Shown here piece by piece: positions 35,938 to 44,531 of a stretch of DNA of 64,000 nt. The DNA comes from an uncultured Bacteroidales bacterium (GTDB lineage Bacteria; Bacteroidota; Bacteroidia; Bacteroidales; UBA932): the NCBI GenBank assembly GCA_900319855.1, contig ONQC01000002.1, forward strand, positions 1 through 64,000, given 5' to 3'. Within the stretch, counting starts at the first letter, position 1. The number at the start of each line of letters is the position of its first letter. A program made the position numbers and the translations under genes. The notes below the pieces were generated by a model, which saw nothing but the letters and a program-made list of their open reading frames with translations, was not told the origin of the DNA and ran no database searches.

Positions 35938-36093
35938 TTAGTTCCAAGGACCCCAACCTGAGGTATCCCCTTCTTTCGAATCATCGACCGGCTTCTCGCC
36001 TCCGTCGATGGAAGCCAGGAAATTGGTCTCCATGAAGACCCGCATTTCCTCTGCAACTGGACTTTCGTAAGTCCGTTTCGTTTGCTTGATCAT
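35938..36093 (-). CDS. unannotated 51-residue peptide, copy 1
   Basis: This frame (ATG at 36093, TAA at 35938) encodes 51 residues: a basic start (MIKQTKRTYESPVAEEMRV), then METNFLASIDGGEKPVDD, then an acidic tail ending GWGPWN. It lies 4 nt after the stop of the upstream lipoprotein and 25 nt before the next, so it is embedded in the operon. It aligns with the 42-residue peptide encoded at 37811-37939 (shared Y-x2-P-x-A-E, LA-S-DG-x-E-x-P-x-D, GD). It has no membrane segment or lipobox. Similar short frames beside fimbrillin-like lipoproteins occur in Bacteroidales but I know no function for them. Confidence 0.7.
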   Translation of the reverse strand: MIKQTKRTYESPVAEEMRVFMETNFLASIDGGEKPVDDSKEGDTSGWGPWN

Positions 36094-36097
36094 AGTA

Positions 36098-37801
36098 CTA
36101 TTTGTTATTATTGATTGTTACATATTCCTGATAGGTCAGATCCTGCACGTCCTTTTTATACAGGCCGAAGGACGCCGGAGTCTTAGGCACTGTGCAGAGA
36201 TACTTGTTCAGCAGCATGAACTGGTTGTTCAAAGTAGAGCCATCAGCGACAGACTGCTCTGTTGTGCAGTAACCGATGGTCGTGAGCTCGTCGCACGCCT
36301 TGACGGCGGTCTGCTTGATTTCACTGGGGGTCATTGCACTGTTCCAGTTACTGCCCTTCCCGTTGAAAATGATATCGACCAATCCGTCAATGGAGGTTTC
36401 CGAGATATATCCGGTCAGTTTCGCATCGGAACCGTCAAAGACCGGCGAACACTGGGTCAGCTCAACCTGGGTTGAAATCGTCTTGTTGTACGTTGCACTG
36501 CCACTGGTTTTATCCTTATAATAAAGTTTGAAAGAAGCCGTTTTATCAGCATTGACCAAGATGGCGCACGCATCATTCGGATTCAAGATCAGACGTTCAC
36601 CGGCATAAGAAATCCCAGAGCCCGGCGCATCCAGATAGGAATTCCGGAACGCATACAGCACGAAATGGCTCATCCAGGCGGGGGTATTGCCATTACTCCA
36701 TGCCGACTTCGTGTTATTCAGTGCTGTAAGCCAACCGCCCAAAATCATTTCAAATTTATCCGACGGGAAATCCTTATCGTAAAACTTCTGCATCATGACC
36801 GATCCACTTCCTGTCCAAGCATCTGTCTTGGCCTCGTTGAAAATCCGGTAAGCACCGTCGCCCTTATCATAGGCGAACAAGTAACTCCCCTCCGTGAAAG
36901 CCGCTGTTTCTGTGATCCGCCAATACGCCTCCATTGCCGTCTGATACGCATCCAGGTTCTTCCGGCCGACGGGGGCGATGGTGTTGCGTTTGAATTGGGC
37001 GGACTTGTAGGCCTCACCGGCGTAGTCCTTGGAAAAGACAACGCCGCCTTCCGTCTCGAATTCGACCCGGTAGCCGGCGGCCAGGGCGGCGGGGGCGCTG
37101 GGGGCAACCAGGATGTAATAATCCGTCTCCGGGGAAAGGATTTCACCTTCAGCGGCTTCGTAGCTAGCATAGGGGACGCCATCGGTCACGGCGGCGGTCA
37201 CATCGGTGATGGCTCCGTCTTCCAGGGTCGGAGTCAGGGTCACGGTACCGGACAGCAGGACGGATTCATCCAGGCTGCGGACCGTAACCTTGCGGATGCG
37301 GGCCTGGGTATCCGTGGTCTTGAAACTGACCTTTGCCCAGGCAGCGGCATTCTTGAAATAGAACGGCTTGCCCCACTCGGCCCACGCAAGGGCCAGGTTG
37401 GAGAACGCACCTGCAGCGGCGGACTGAACAGTCGGGATCGATGTCGTGACGACTCCGCCGGCAAAAACTGCGGAGGCATTGTAAGGATAGAGGGCATAGT
37501 AGGCCTTCTCCTCCATTTCGCCGGTATGCGTAAACTTGGCACGGAGACCCGATTCGGTCGTCTCAAACTTGAAGTTGTCTCCAACTTCCAGCAGGGAGAC
37601 GGCATCGCCTGCATTCCATTCGATCTGTCCATCCTCATCAAGGAAGGTTTTCGTGGAAGCATCATCAACGGAGGCCGTGATGGTAAAGACGGGCCCCTTG
37701 TCTCGCCCGGAATCAGGCGTGAAATCCATTTCGTCCGCGCAGGCATGGAACAAAGCCAAAGCCGCAACGGCGGCAAACAGTCTGGTCAACTTTTTCATCA
37801 T
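36098..37801 (-). CDS. surface lipoprotein, fimbrillin-like N-terminus, paralogue
   Basis: A 567-residue lipoprotein (signal ending ALALFHAC, then ADEMDF). The first 270 residues follow the fimbrillin-like pattern: STKTFLDEDGQIEWNAGDAVSL, ALYPYNASAVF, then FKRNTIAPVGRK closing the second beta domain. The module SYLFAYDKGDGAYRIFNEA and the terminal GLYKKDVQ segment match the downstream paralogue. Its start (two successive ATGs) follows the stop of the preceding peptide gene by nine bases, within TAGGAGGGCAGGATG, so the peptide stop doubles as a ribosome-binding region. Likely surface-exposed; role unknown. Confidence 0.8.
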   Translation of the reverse strand: MMKKLTRLFAAVAALALFHACADEMDFTPDSGRDKGPVFTITASVDDASTKTFLDEDGQIEWNAGDAVSLLEVGDNFKFETTESGLRAKFTHTGEMEEKAYYALYPYNASAVFAGGVVTTSIPTVQSAAAGAFSNLALAWAEWGKPFYFKNAAAWAKVSFKTTDTQARIRKVTVRSLDESVLLSGTVTLTPTLEDGAITDVTAAVTDGVPYASYEAAEGEILSPETDYYILVAPSAPAALAAGYRVEFETEGGVVFSKDYAGEAYKSAQFKRNTIAPVGRKNLDAYQTAMEAYWRITETAAFTEGSYLFAYDKGDGAYRIFNEAKTDAWTGSGSVMMQKFYDKDFPSDKFEMILGGWLTALNNTKSAWSNGNTPAWMSHFVLYAFRNSYLDAPGSGISYAGERLILNPNDACAILVNADKTASFKLYYKDKTSGSATYNKTISTQVELTQCSPVFDGSDAKLTGYISETSIDGLVDIIFNGKGSNWNSAMTPSEIKQTAVKACDELTTIGYCTTEQSVADGSTLNNQFMLLNKYLCTVPKTPASFGLYKKDVQDLTYQEYVTINNNK

Positions 37802-37810
37802 CCTGCCCTC

Positions 37811-37939
37811 CTATTCATCTCCGCCCGGGAAATCATTGTCCACATCCGGCGTTTCGAAGCCGTCCGATCCAGCCAGGATACCACACAACAATCCGACCTC
37901 GAGGATTTCAGCCTCGGGGAAAACATACGGTTCTCTCAT
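37811..37939 (-). CDS. unannotated 42-residue peptide, copy 2
   Basis: ATG at 37939 to TAG at 37811 encodes 42 residues: MREPYVFPEAEILEVGLL, then CGILAGSDGFETPDVDND, ending in FPGGDE. It is the first gene of the unit and precedes the 567-residue lipoprotein by nine bases. It shares length class, order of motifs and acidic C-terminus with the peptide at 35938-36093. The LAGS-DG region could be a recognition or cleavage point, by analogy to short precursor peptides, but this is speculation; a translational-coupling leader role is the plain alternative. Confidence 0.68.
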   Translation of the reverse strand: MREPYVFPEAEILEVGLLCGILAGSDGFETPDVDNDFPGGDE

Positions 37940-38045
37940 CGTTTTCTCTGTTTGGTACACTTTCAAAACATCTATCAATCCTGATTTAACCGACTCGTCA
38001 GATTGCTTGCTGTCAAAACATTACCTACAAATCGGTAAAATCGGA

Positions 38046-38053
38046 CAAAATTA
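38046..38053 (-). promoter_or_regulatory. possible -7 element of the peptide/lipoprotein unit
   Basis: TAATTTTG on the minus strand fits TAnnTTTG; ATTG 20 nt upstream is an imperfect -33 element. The leader to the first peptide would be about 100 nt. Confidence 0.4.
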
Positions 38054-38131
38054 TCCACTTTTGGATCAAAATCCAATAAAAATTTTCGTTTTTTTTCGTA
38101 ACTTGCATCTTGTCAGACAACTTTCCGTCTT

Positions 38132-39997
38132 ATGGAGAATCTTTACGCCAGCCGGGTCGAACGGATCCGGGACATGATGCGGGCACGGGGCTGGAACGCC
38201 GTGGTCATCTGCGGGAGCGATCCGCACGGGAGCGAATACATCGCCCCCCGCTGGCACCAGGTCGCCTGGGTCAGCGGATACGACGGAGAGGGCGACCTCG
38301 TCATCACCTTGGACCATGCCGGCCTGTGGACCGACACCCGGTATTTCATCCAGGCCGCCCGACAGCTCCCCGGCAGCGGCATCGAACTGCACAAGACCCG
38401 TGTCCCCGAGCAGGTACTGATTCCGGAATGGATCGCAGCCCAAGCCGCTGCACAGACAGAAGAATATGTCATCGCCGTAGACGGGAATTGCCAGACCGCC
38501 GGATCCGTCCAGGCCATCACCGAGGCCTGCAAGGCAGCCGGCTGTGAAGTCGGTGAGACGGTCCGGATCGTCAACGCGCCGGACCTGCTGGACGGCCTTT
38601 GGACCGACCGGCCGGGCGTTCCGGCGACTCCGATCATGACCCTCGGGGAAGAAATCACCGGAGAATCCCGCCCGGAGCGCATCGCCTGGCTGCGCGACGT
38701 CCTTCAGGAGAAAGGCTGCGACGCCATGCTCCTGACCGCCCTTGATGAAATCGCCTGGCTCCTGAACATCCGTGCTTCGGATATCCCTTATAACCCGGTC
38801 TGCATCTCATTCCTGCTGGTCACCTTGGATGAAGTCTGCTGGTATGTCACCAAAGACGACTTTGCAAGGCCGGACGAAGAGACCGCGGACAGTTTCGACG
38901 AGTTGCGCCGCGAGGGTATCCGCATCCTGGGCTACGAGGAAGTCGCCTACGGCGTGGCCGGCATGGTCGAAGACGGCGAGATCGGACGGATTTACGCCGA
39001 TCCGGCCAGCCTGAACTACAACCTGTATACCATCCTTTCGGAGAACATGCCCGACGCCGTATCTCCGGCGGAAGTCTCCCTGATCCTGGGACCCTCCCCG
39101 ATCCCGCTCCGGAAAGCCCTCAAGAATCCGGTCGAGATCGCCGGCATGCGGGAAGCCCACCTCGAGGACGGCATTGCCATGGAGCGGTTCCTCTATTGGA
39201 TCGAGAAAAGCCTCGCTTTCGGAGATATCATCACGGAACGGGACGCCGCCGATAAACTGGGTTCCCTGCGGGCGGAGATTCCCGGTTACAAGAGCGACAG
39301 TTTCGAGACCATCTCCGCCTACGGACCCGGCGCCGCCCTGCCCCACTACATCACGCCCAAGGAAAATGCACCCCGGCTCGAACCCCACGGCCTGTATCTG
39401 TGCGACTCGGGCGGACAGTATATCTTCGGAACGACGGATATCACCCGCACCGTCCCGCTGGGTCCCTGCAACCCGCTTGAACGTGAGGACTATACGCTGG
39501 TATTGAAGGGGCATATCGCCCTGGCCATGGCGGTCTTCCCGCGGGGAACCGCCGGCTGCCAGCTCGACGTCCTGGCCCGCAATCCGCTCTGGCAGAGCAA
39601 ACGGAACTTCGGCCATGGGACCGGCCACGGCGTGGGCTTCTTCCTCAACGTCCATGAAGGGCCGCAGGACATCCGTCAGAATTTCAACAGCCAGCCCCTC
39701 CTGCCCGGGATGGTCACCTCGGATGAACCGGGCATCTACCGGGAAGGCCGGCACGGCGTCCGCCACGAGAACCTGATCCTCTGCACGGAGGCGGGAAAGA
39801 ACGACTTCGGCAACTGGCTGCGTTTCGAGCCGCTGACCCTCTGCCATTTCGACACCTCCGCCATCGTCCCCGGCCTGCTGACCGATGACGAGCGGGAATG
39901 GCTCAACCAGTACAACCGGACGGTCTATGAGACCCTCCGTCCCCGGCTTGGCGAGGCTGTCGCCACCTGGCTGGAACAGAAAACCCGGCCCATCTAG
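38132..39997 (+). CDS. Xaa-Pro aminopeptidase, M24B family
   Basis: A 621-residue cytosolic metallopeptidase removing N-terminal residues before proline. It has the two creatinase-like N-domains of the long eukaryote-like form (about 1-320) and a pita-bread catalytic domain. Metal ligands lie in LCDSGGQYIFGTTDITRTV (two Asp), GTGHGVGFFLNVHEGP (His), TSDEPGIYREGRHGVRHEN (two Glu). Monocistronic, ended by a hairpin overlapping its stop codon. Confidence 0.94.
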   Translation: MENLYASRVERIRDMMRARGWNAVVICGSDPHGSEYIAPRWHQVAWVSGYDGEGDLVITLDHAGLWTDTRYFIQAARQLPGSGIELHKTRVPEQVLIPEWIAAQAAAQTEEYVIAVDGNCQTAGSVQAITEACKAAGCEVGETVRIVNAPDLLDGLWTDRPGVPATPIMTLGEEITGESRPERIAWLRDVLQEKGCDAMLLTALDEIAWLLNIRASDIPYNPVCISFLLVTLDEVCWYVTKDDFARPDEETADSFDELRREGIRILGYEEVAYGVAGMVEDGEIGRIYADPASLNYNLYTILSENMPDAVSPAEVSLILGPSPIPLRKALKNPVEIAGMREAHLEDGIAMERFLYWIEKSLAFGDIITERDAADKLGSLRAEIPGYKSDSFETISAYGPGAALPHYITPKENAPRLEPHGLYLCDSGGQYIFGTTDITRTVPLGPCNPLEREDYTLVLKGHIALAMAVFPRGTAGCQLDVLARNPLWQSKRNFGHGTGHGVGFFLNVHEGPQDIRQNFNSQPLLPGMVTSDEPGIYREGRHGVRHENLILCTEAGKNDFGNWLRFEPLTLCHFDTSAIVPGLLTDDEREWLNQYNRTVYETLRPRLGEAVATWLEQKTRPI

Positions 39998-40005
39998 GCC
40001 GGGTT
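39982..40005 (+). terminator. terminator overlapping the aminopeptidase stop
   Basis: AACCCGGCC, six bases, GGCCGGGTT: a perfect 9-bp stem that includes the stop codon in its loop region. Confidence 0.75.
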
Positions 40006-40028
40006 CCTGAAAAGGGGAACACGCTTAT

Positions 40029-40322
40029 TTAATAAGCCTGCTCAATATTCCACAGATAGGCCCGGAGCCCCAGCTTCGGGTTGGCTTCGTCGGTCTCCTT
40101 GACCGCCTTCATGATATCCGAAGCGATGGCATCGTCCACCGCCGTGAACAAGGCGTGGTTCTGGGTCGGCCAGGCATGGTTGCCCAGGTGCGGTTCGCCG
40201 TCGACGCTGCCGCGGCCGCCAATCTCGGACCAGACGGTATAACCCCGCTGGCCAAGGCCTTCGAGGAGCTGGACGATCTCCTCGTTATAGGCCTGGTTGT
40301 ATGCGATAAAAATTCCTTTCAT
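40029..40322 (-). CDS. PII-like protein at the end of the efflux operon
   Basis: A 97-residue soluble protein: MKGIFIAYNQAYNEEIVQLL start, GYTVWSEIGGRGSVDGEPHL, and GLRAYLWNIEQAY end. The pattern (beta strand, helix, flexible loop where PII proteins have the T-loop, then strand) fits a PII/ferredoxin-like fold found in Bacteroidetes. It lies 23 nt after the RND pump gene. In other bacteria PII-like proteins accompany metal RND pumps, so a sensing or modulating role is plausible but inferred; the ligand is unknown. Confidence 0.7.
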   Translation of the reverse strand: MKGIFIAYNQAYNEEIVQLLEGLGQRGYTVWSEIGGRGSVDGEPHLGNHAWPTQNHALFTAVDDAIASDIMKAVKETDEANPKLGLRAYLWNIEQAY

Positions 40323-40345
40323 AGCGTTATTTCGCGTTGTTCAGA

Positions 40346-43300
40346 TTAACTGGCAGCCTGCGCCTTGCGGGCGGCCTTGCGGGCCTTGCGCTTGGCACGG
40401 TGCTCGGTAAAGCCGCAGTACAGGGTCGGGATGATGACCAGGGTGATGAGGGTCGAAATGGAAAGACCCCACATGACCACGACGCCCAGACCGTTCCACA
40501 TCTCGGAACCTTCGCCGCGGCCGAAGGCCAGCGGCACCATGCCGAGCACGGTGGTCAGGGTCGTCATGAGGATCGGGCGCAGACGGCTCTTGGCCGCCGT
40601 CACGGACGCCTCGCGGACGCTCATGCCCCTTTCCTGGCAGAGGATCGTATAGTCGATCAGCACGATACCGTTCTTCACGACGATACCCAGCAGGATCATG
40701 ATACCGACCATCGCCATGATGCTGATAGCCATGTTGTGGACCATGGCGCCGAGGGCGACGCCGACGAAGGCGAACGGGATACTGGACATGATCACGAACG
40801 GTCCCATGAATGATTCGAACTGGGAAGCCATGACCATGTACACCAGGATGATGATCAGGAAGATCAAGAGGATCATGTCACCGAACATTTCCTGCTGGTC
40901 CTCATAGTCGCCGCCGATGTAGTAGCTCAGGTCGGACGGGATGATGGTGCTGTCCATGATGGCCTGGGTTGCCGCAACCGCCTCGCTCAGGGCATGGCCG
41001 CGGGCGACGACGCCGGTCACGGTGATCAGACGCTCACGGTTCTTGCGCTGGATGGTCGGCGGGACCCGGTCTTCGACGACCGTGCCGAGGTCCTTGATCC
41101 GGACCGCGTTCCCCATCGCATTGTAGATCACGATGTTCTCCATATCCTCGATGCTGCTGCGGAACTCCGGCGCATAGCGGACGCGGATGTTGTACTCCTC
41201 ACCGTTTTCCCGGTAGAAAGAGCCCACGGTACCGCTGATTGCCGCGCTGAAAGCGGCGGCGGCCGTCGTCGAGCTCAGGCCGGCCAGGGCGAGTTTCTGG
41301 CGGTCGAAGTCAATCTGGTATTCAGGTGTATACTGGTCGCGGCTGAGGATTACCTGGGTGAAATTCTCGTTGTCGAACATCTTCTGCCGGACCTCCTTGG
41401 CCAGCGCTTCGGTAGACTCGAAGTCGTAGCCATAGATCTCCAGCGCAACGCTGGAGGCGCCGCCCATGGCACCCATGCCTTCGGAGACATTGTATTTGTT
41501 CAGTTCCGGGAAGAGGCGCAAATCGGCGCGGATGACGTCGGCGATTTCAGAGGTCGTCCGCTTGCGGGTCGTCTTGCTGCCGACATTGATGTTCATGGAA
41601 ATCAGGTAGGTACCGTTGCTCCGCATGCTTGCGAACGCATTGTCGGAATCGGCCTGGCCGAAGGTGTAGCTGAGCACCTCGATCTCGGGGACATCCTGCT
41701 TGATCCTTTCATAGATGCGCGCCGCCACGTCGCGGGTGACATCCTGGGACGTACCGATCGGAAGTTCAATCGTAGCGGACAAACGTCCCTGGTCGCCCTG
41801 CGGGATAAATTCGGTCTTCATGTTCGGGACATAGACCAGCAGCACGAGGGCGAAAACGGCGACAGCGCCGAGCAGGACGATGCGCTTGTGCTTCATGCAC
41901 CAGGAAATCAGGCGGGAATAGCCGGCGGAAACCTTGTCCAGGAAACGGTTGATCGGATCGAAGATCACGTGATACAGCTTGCCGCTCTTGTTCTCATTCT
42001 CCAGCAGCACGGAGCACATCATCGGGACCAGGGTCAGGGCCGCGGTCGTGGAGACGATCATGATGATGCTTACGATGAAGCCCAGCTGGCGGAACATGAT
42101 ACCGGCCATACCGGACATCATGGTCAGCGGGAGGAACACGCAGAGCATCGTCAGGGTCGATGCAATGACGGAGATACCGACCTCGGACGTACCGTGCACG
42201 GCAGCCTCCTTCGGTTTCTCGCCCCGTTCCAGGTGCGTCGTCACGTTCTCCAGAACAACGATGGCATCGTCCACGACCATACCGATCGCGATGGAGAGCG
42301 CCGACATGGAGATGATGTTCAGGGAATTGCCCGTTCCGAAGAGGTACATCAGGGAAGCCAGCAGGGCAATCGGGATCGACAGGACGACGATCAGGGTCGC
42401 CTTCCAGCGTCCGAGGAAGACATAGACCACCAGCATGACCAGCAGGAAGGTGATCAAGATGGTCTCCTTCAGGGAATTGATCGTATTGACGATGGTGGTC
42501 GACGAATCGACGACGGTCGTAAACTGGATATCGGAAGGGAGGTCTTTCTCAATGTCGACCATAGCGGCCTTGACATCCTTGATAACCTGGACGGTATTGT
42601 AACCGGACTGTTTCTGCACAACGATCTGGGCGCCGCGGACACCGTTGGTAAAGGCTTCCTGGGACTTCTCTTCCAGGCCGTCCTGGATGCGGGCGACATC
42701 CCGCAGGTAAACGGCACCGCCGCCGGCCGCATAGCCGACGACCAGGTCGAGCAGTTCGGACGGAGCCTTGAATTCCTTCTTGATACGGAGGGAATAGGTC
42801 TCGGAGCCGATGTCGATGTTGCCGCTCGGGATATTGCGGTTCTCGGATGCAATGACGCCGGCCAGGGTGCTGATGGTCAGGCCGTAAGCCTGCAGCTTGG
42901 CCGGATCGCAGTAAACCTGGATTTCGCGCTGCGGGGCGCCGGCCACGGAAACCGTACCGACACCGGAAACGCGGGCCAGCGGGGTGGCCACCTTGTCATC
43001 CAGGATCTTGTCCAGGGCGGAAACGCTCTGGTCCGCCGTGGCGGCCATGATCAGGATCGGCATGTCGTCGGCGCTGAACTTGAAGATCATCGGGGACGAA
43101 GCACCGTCCGGCAGGGTGGTCGTCACCATGTCGAGCTTGTCGCGCACGTCGTTGGTCGCCGCTTCGATGTCGATACCATATTTGAATTCGAGGGTCAGGA
43201 CCGAGATGTTTTCCCGGGACTGGGAGGTCAGATCCTTGAGGTCACTGACGCCGTTCAAGGCGTTTTCCAGGGTCTTCGTCAGGTTGTTCTCGACATCCTC

Positions 43301-43468
43301 GGCACTCGCGCCCGGGTAGGAAGCCATGACCATGATGACATTCGACTCGATGTCCGGGAAGAAGTCGATCGGCAGCTTCACCAGGGAGAAAACGCCCAGG
43401 ATGGCAAACGCCAGGAAGATCAGGAACGTTGTGACCGGCTTGTTGACGGCTGAACGATAGATACTCAT
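40346..43468 (-). CDS. RND multidrug efflux pump, AcrB/HAE1 type
   Basis: A 1040-residue inner-membrane proton-driven transporter with 12 membrane helices and two large periplasmic loops. The N-terminus (RSAVNKPVTTFLIFLAFAILG), GMVVDDAIVVLENV in the fourth helix region with the paired Asp residues of the proton relay, and GIVVKNGIVLIDY in the C-half identify the HAE group rather than the heavy-metal CusA group. It starts six bases after the adaptor gene. Substrate range not deducible. Confidence 0.95.
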   Translation of the reverse strand: MSIYRSAVNKPVTTFLIFLAFAILGVFSLVKLPIDFFPDIESNVIMVMASYPGASAEDVENNLTKTLENALNGVSDLKDLTSQSRENISVLTLEFKYGIDIEAATNDVRDKLDMVTTTLPDGASSPMIFKFSADDMPILIMAATADQSVSALDKILDDKVATPLARVSGVGTVSVAGAPQREIQVYCDPAKLQAYGLTISTLAGVIASENRNIPSGNIDIGSETYSLRIKKEFKAPSELLDLVVGYAAGGGAVYLRDVARIQDGLEEKSQEAFTNGVRGAQIVVQKQSGYNTVQVIKDVKAAMVDIEKDLPSDIQFTTVVDSSTTIVNTINSLKETILITFLLVMLVVYVFLGRWKATLIVVLSIPIALLASLMYLFGTGNSLNIISMSALSIAIGMVVDDAIVVLENVTTHLERGEKPKEAAVHGTSEVGISVIASTLTMLCVFLPLTMMSGMAGIMFRQLGFIVSIIMIVSTTAALTLVPMMCSVLLENENKSGKLYHVIFDPINRFLDKVSAGYSRLISWCMKHKRIVLLGAVAVFALVLLVYVPNMKTEFIPQGDQGRLSATIELPIGTSQDVTRDVAARIYERIKQDVPEIEVLSYTFGQADSDNAFASMRSNGTYLISMNINVGSKTTRKRTTSEIADVIRADLRLFPELNKYNVSEGMGAMGGASSVALEIYGYDFESTEALAKEVRQKMFDNENFTQVILSRDQYTPEYQIDFDRQKLALAGLSSTTAAAAFSAAISGTVGSFYRENGEEYNIRVRYAPEFRSSIEDMENIVIYNAMGNAVRIKDLGTVVEDRVPPTIQRKNRERLITVTGVVARGHALSEAVAATQAIMDSTIIPSDLSYYIGGDYEDQQEMFGDMILLIFLIIILVYMVMASQFESFMGPFVIMSSIPFAFVGVALGAMVHNMAISIMAMVGIMILLGIVVKNGIVLIDYTILCQERGMSVREASVTAAKSRLRPILMTTLTTVLGMVPLAFGRGEGSEMWNGLGVVVMWGLSISTLITLVIIPTLYCGFTEHRAKRKARKAARKAQAAS

Positions 43469-43474
43469 AGGCCG

Positions 43475-44515
43475 TTACTTGTTAAGCACTTCAACCTCGA
43501 TTCCGTCCTTCAGGCCGGCCTGGCCCTTGACCACGACCGTCTGGCCTTCTTCGATACCGCCGAGGATCTCATACTCGGCGCCCATGTGGCGGCCCAGGGT
43601 GACCGGGACATAGCTGACCGTCTTGCCGTCGGCATTCAGCAGGTAAACATAGCGCTGGCCGGTGCCTTCCTGCTTGACAATCGCCTGGTCGGGAAGGACG
43701 ATACTGTAGTTCGAACCATATTTCACGGTCACGCGGGCGTACATGCCCGGACGGAGCGCGCGGTCGGAGTTGGGAACGACCACTTCGGCCTGGAACGTAT
43801 GCGTAGCCGGATTGAGGGTCGGGTAGAGACGGTTGATACGGCCGGTGAAACTGCGGCCCGGAAGGGCGTCGACGGTCAGAGTGACCTCATCGCCCTTGGT
43901 CACTTTCGTATAGTCGGTCTCGGAAATGCCCACGAGGAGCTTCACCGGGGTGACCTGCTGGACCGTAAAGATCGGCGCGGACATGCCGTACATGTCTTCC
44001 TTGTCAAAGTTGCGGGCCGTGACATAACCCGTGATCGGGCTGCGGAGGATGGTATTCTCTTCCAGATTGGCATAATTGGTCTTGCGGACCTTGTAGCCCA
44101 GTTCCGCGGCTTCGAAATCGGACTGGGACACGCCGCCCTCCTCATACAGGGACTTCAGACGGGCGTATTCGATCTCGTCGTTCTGGATCTGGAGCGCCAG
44201 CTGGTCCAGCTGGAGACGGTCCATCTCGGCCAGGACCTGGCCCTTGACGACATAGTCGCCGACCTCCACGTTGATCTTGCGGATGCGGCCGCCCTGCTGG
44301 GGCATGATGTTGTTGGTCGCATAGGCTTCCACGGTACTCGCGTAGGAGTTCTCCTGCGGGACGTCGCGCTTGGTGGCCCGGGCCACTTCCACGGTCCGGA
44401 TCACATCCTGGGGGTTGGCCATGGCAGGTGCCGCCGTCTTGTTCTTGCCGCCGCCGCAACTTGCAACCGCTGCAAGCACGCCGGCATAAACGAGAGTCTT
44501 GAAAATCTTCTTCAT
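43475..44515 (-). CDS. RND efflux periplasmic adaptor, lipoprotein
   Basis: A 346-residue membrane fusion protein. Starting at the ATG at 44515 gives a lipoprotein signal ending VASC|GGG. A barrel-sandwich/lipoyl half-motif (GGRIRKINVEVGDYVVKGQVL), a short hairpin and GYVTARNFDKEDMY as the second half follow, then beta-barrel and membrane-proximal domains. It bridges the RND pump and the TolC-like channel encoded on either side. The longer frame reaches back into the channel gene and is rejected. Confidence 0.94.
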   Translation of the reverse strand: MKKIFKTLVYAGVLAAVASCGGGKNKTAAPAMANPQDVIRTVEVARATKRDVPQENSYASTVEAYATNNIMPQQGGRIRKINVEVGDYVVKGQVLAEMDRLQLDQLALQIQNDEIEYARLKSLYEEGGVSQSDFEAAELGYKVRKTNYANLEENTILRSPITGYVTARNFDKEDMYGMSAPIFTVQQVTPVKLLVGISETDYTKVTKGDEVTLTVDALPGRSFTGRINRLYPTLNPATHTFQAEVVVPNSDRALRPGMYARVTVKYGSNYSIVLPDQAIVKQEGTGQRYVYLLNADGKTVSYVPVTLGRHMGAEYEILGGIEEGQTVVVKGQAGLKDGIEVEVLNK

Positions 44516-44531
44516 ATGTATTGTCTTCTTA

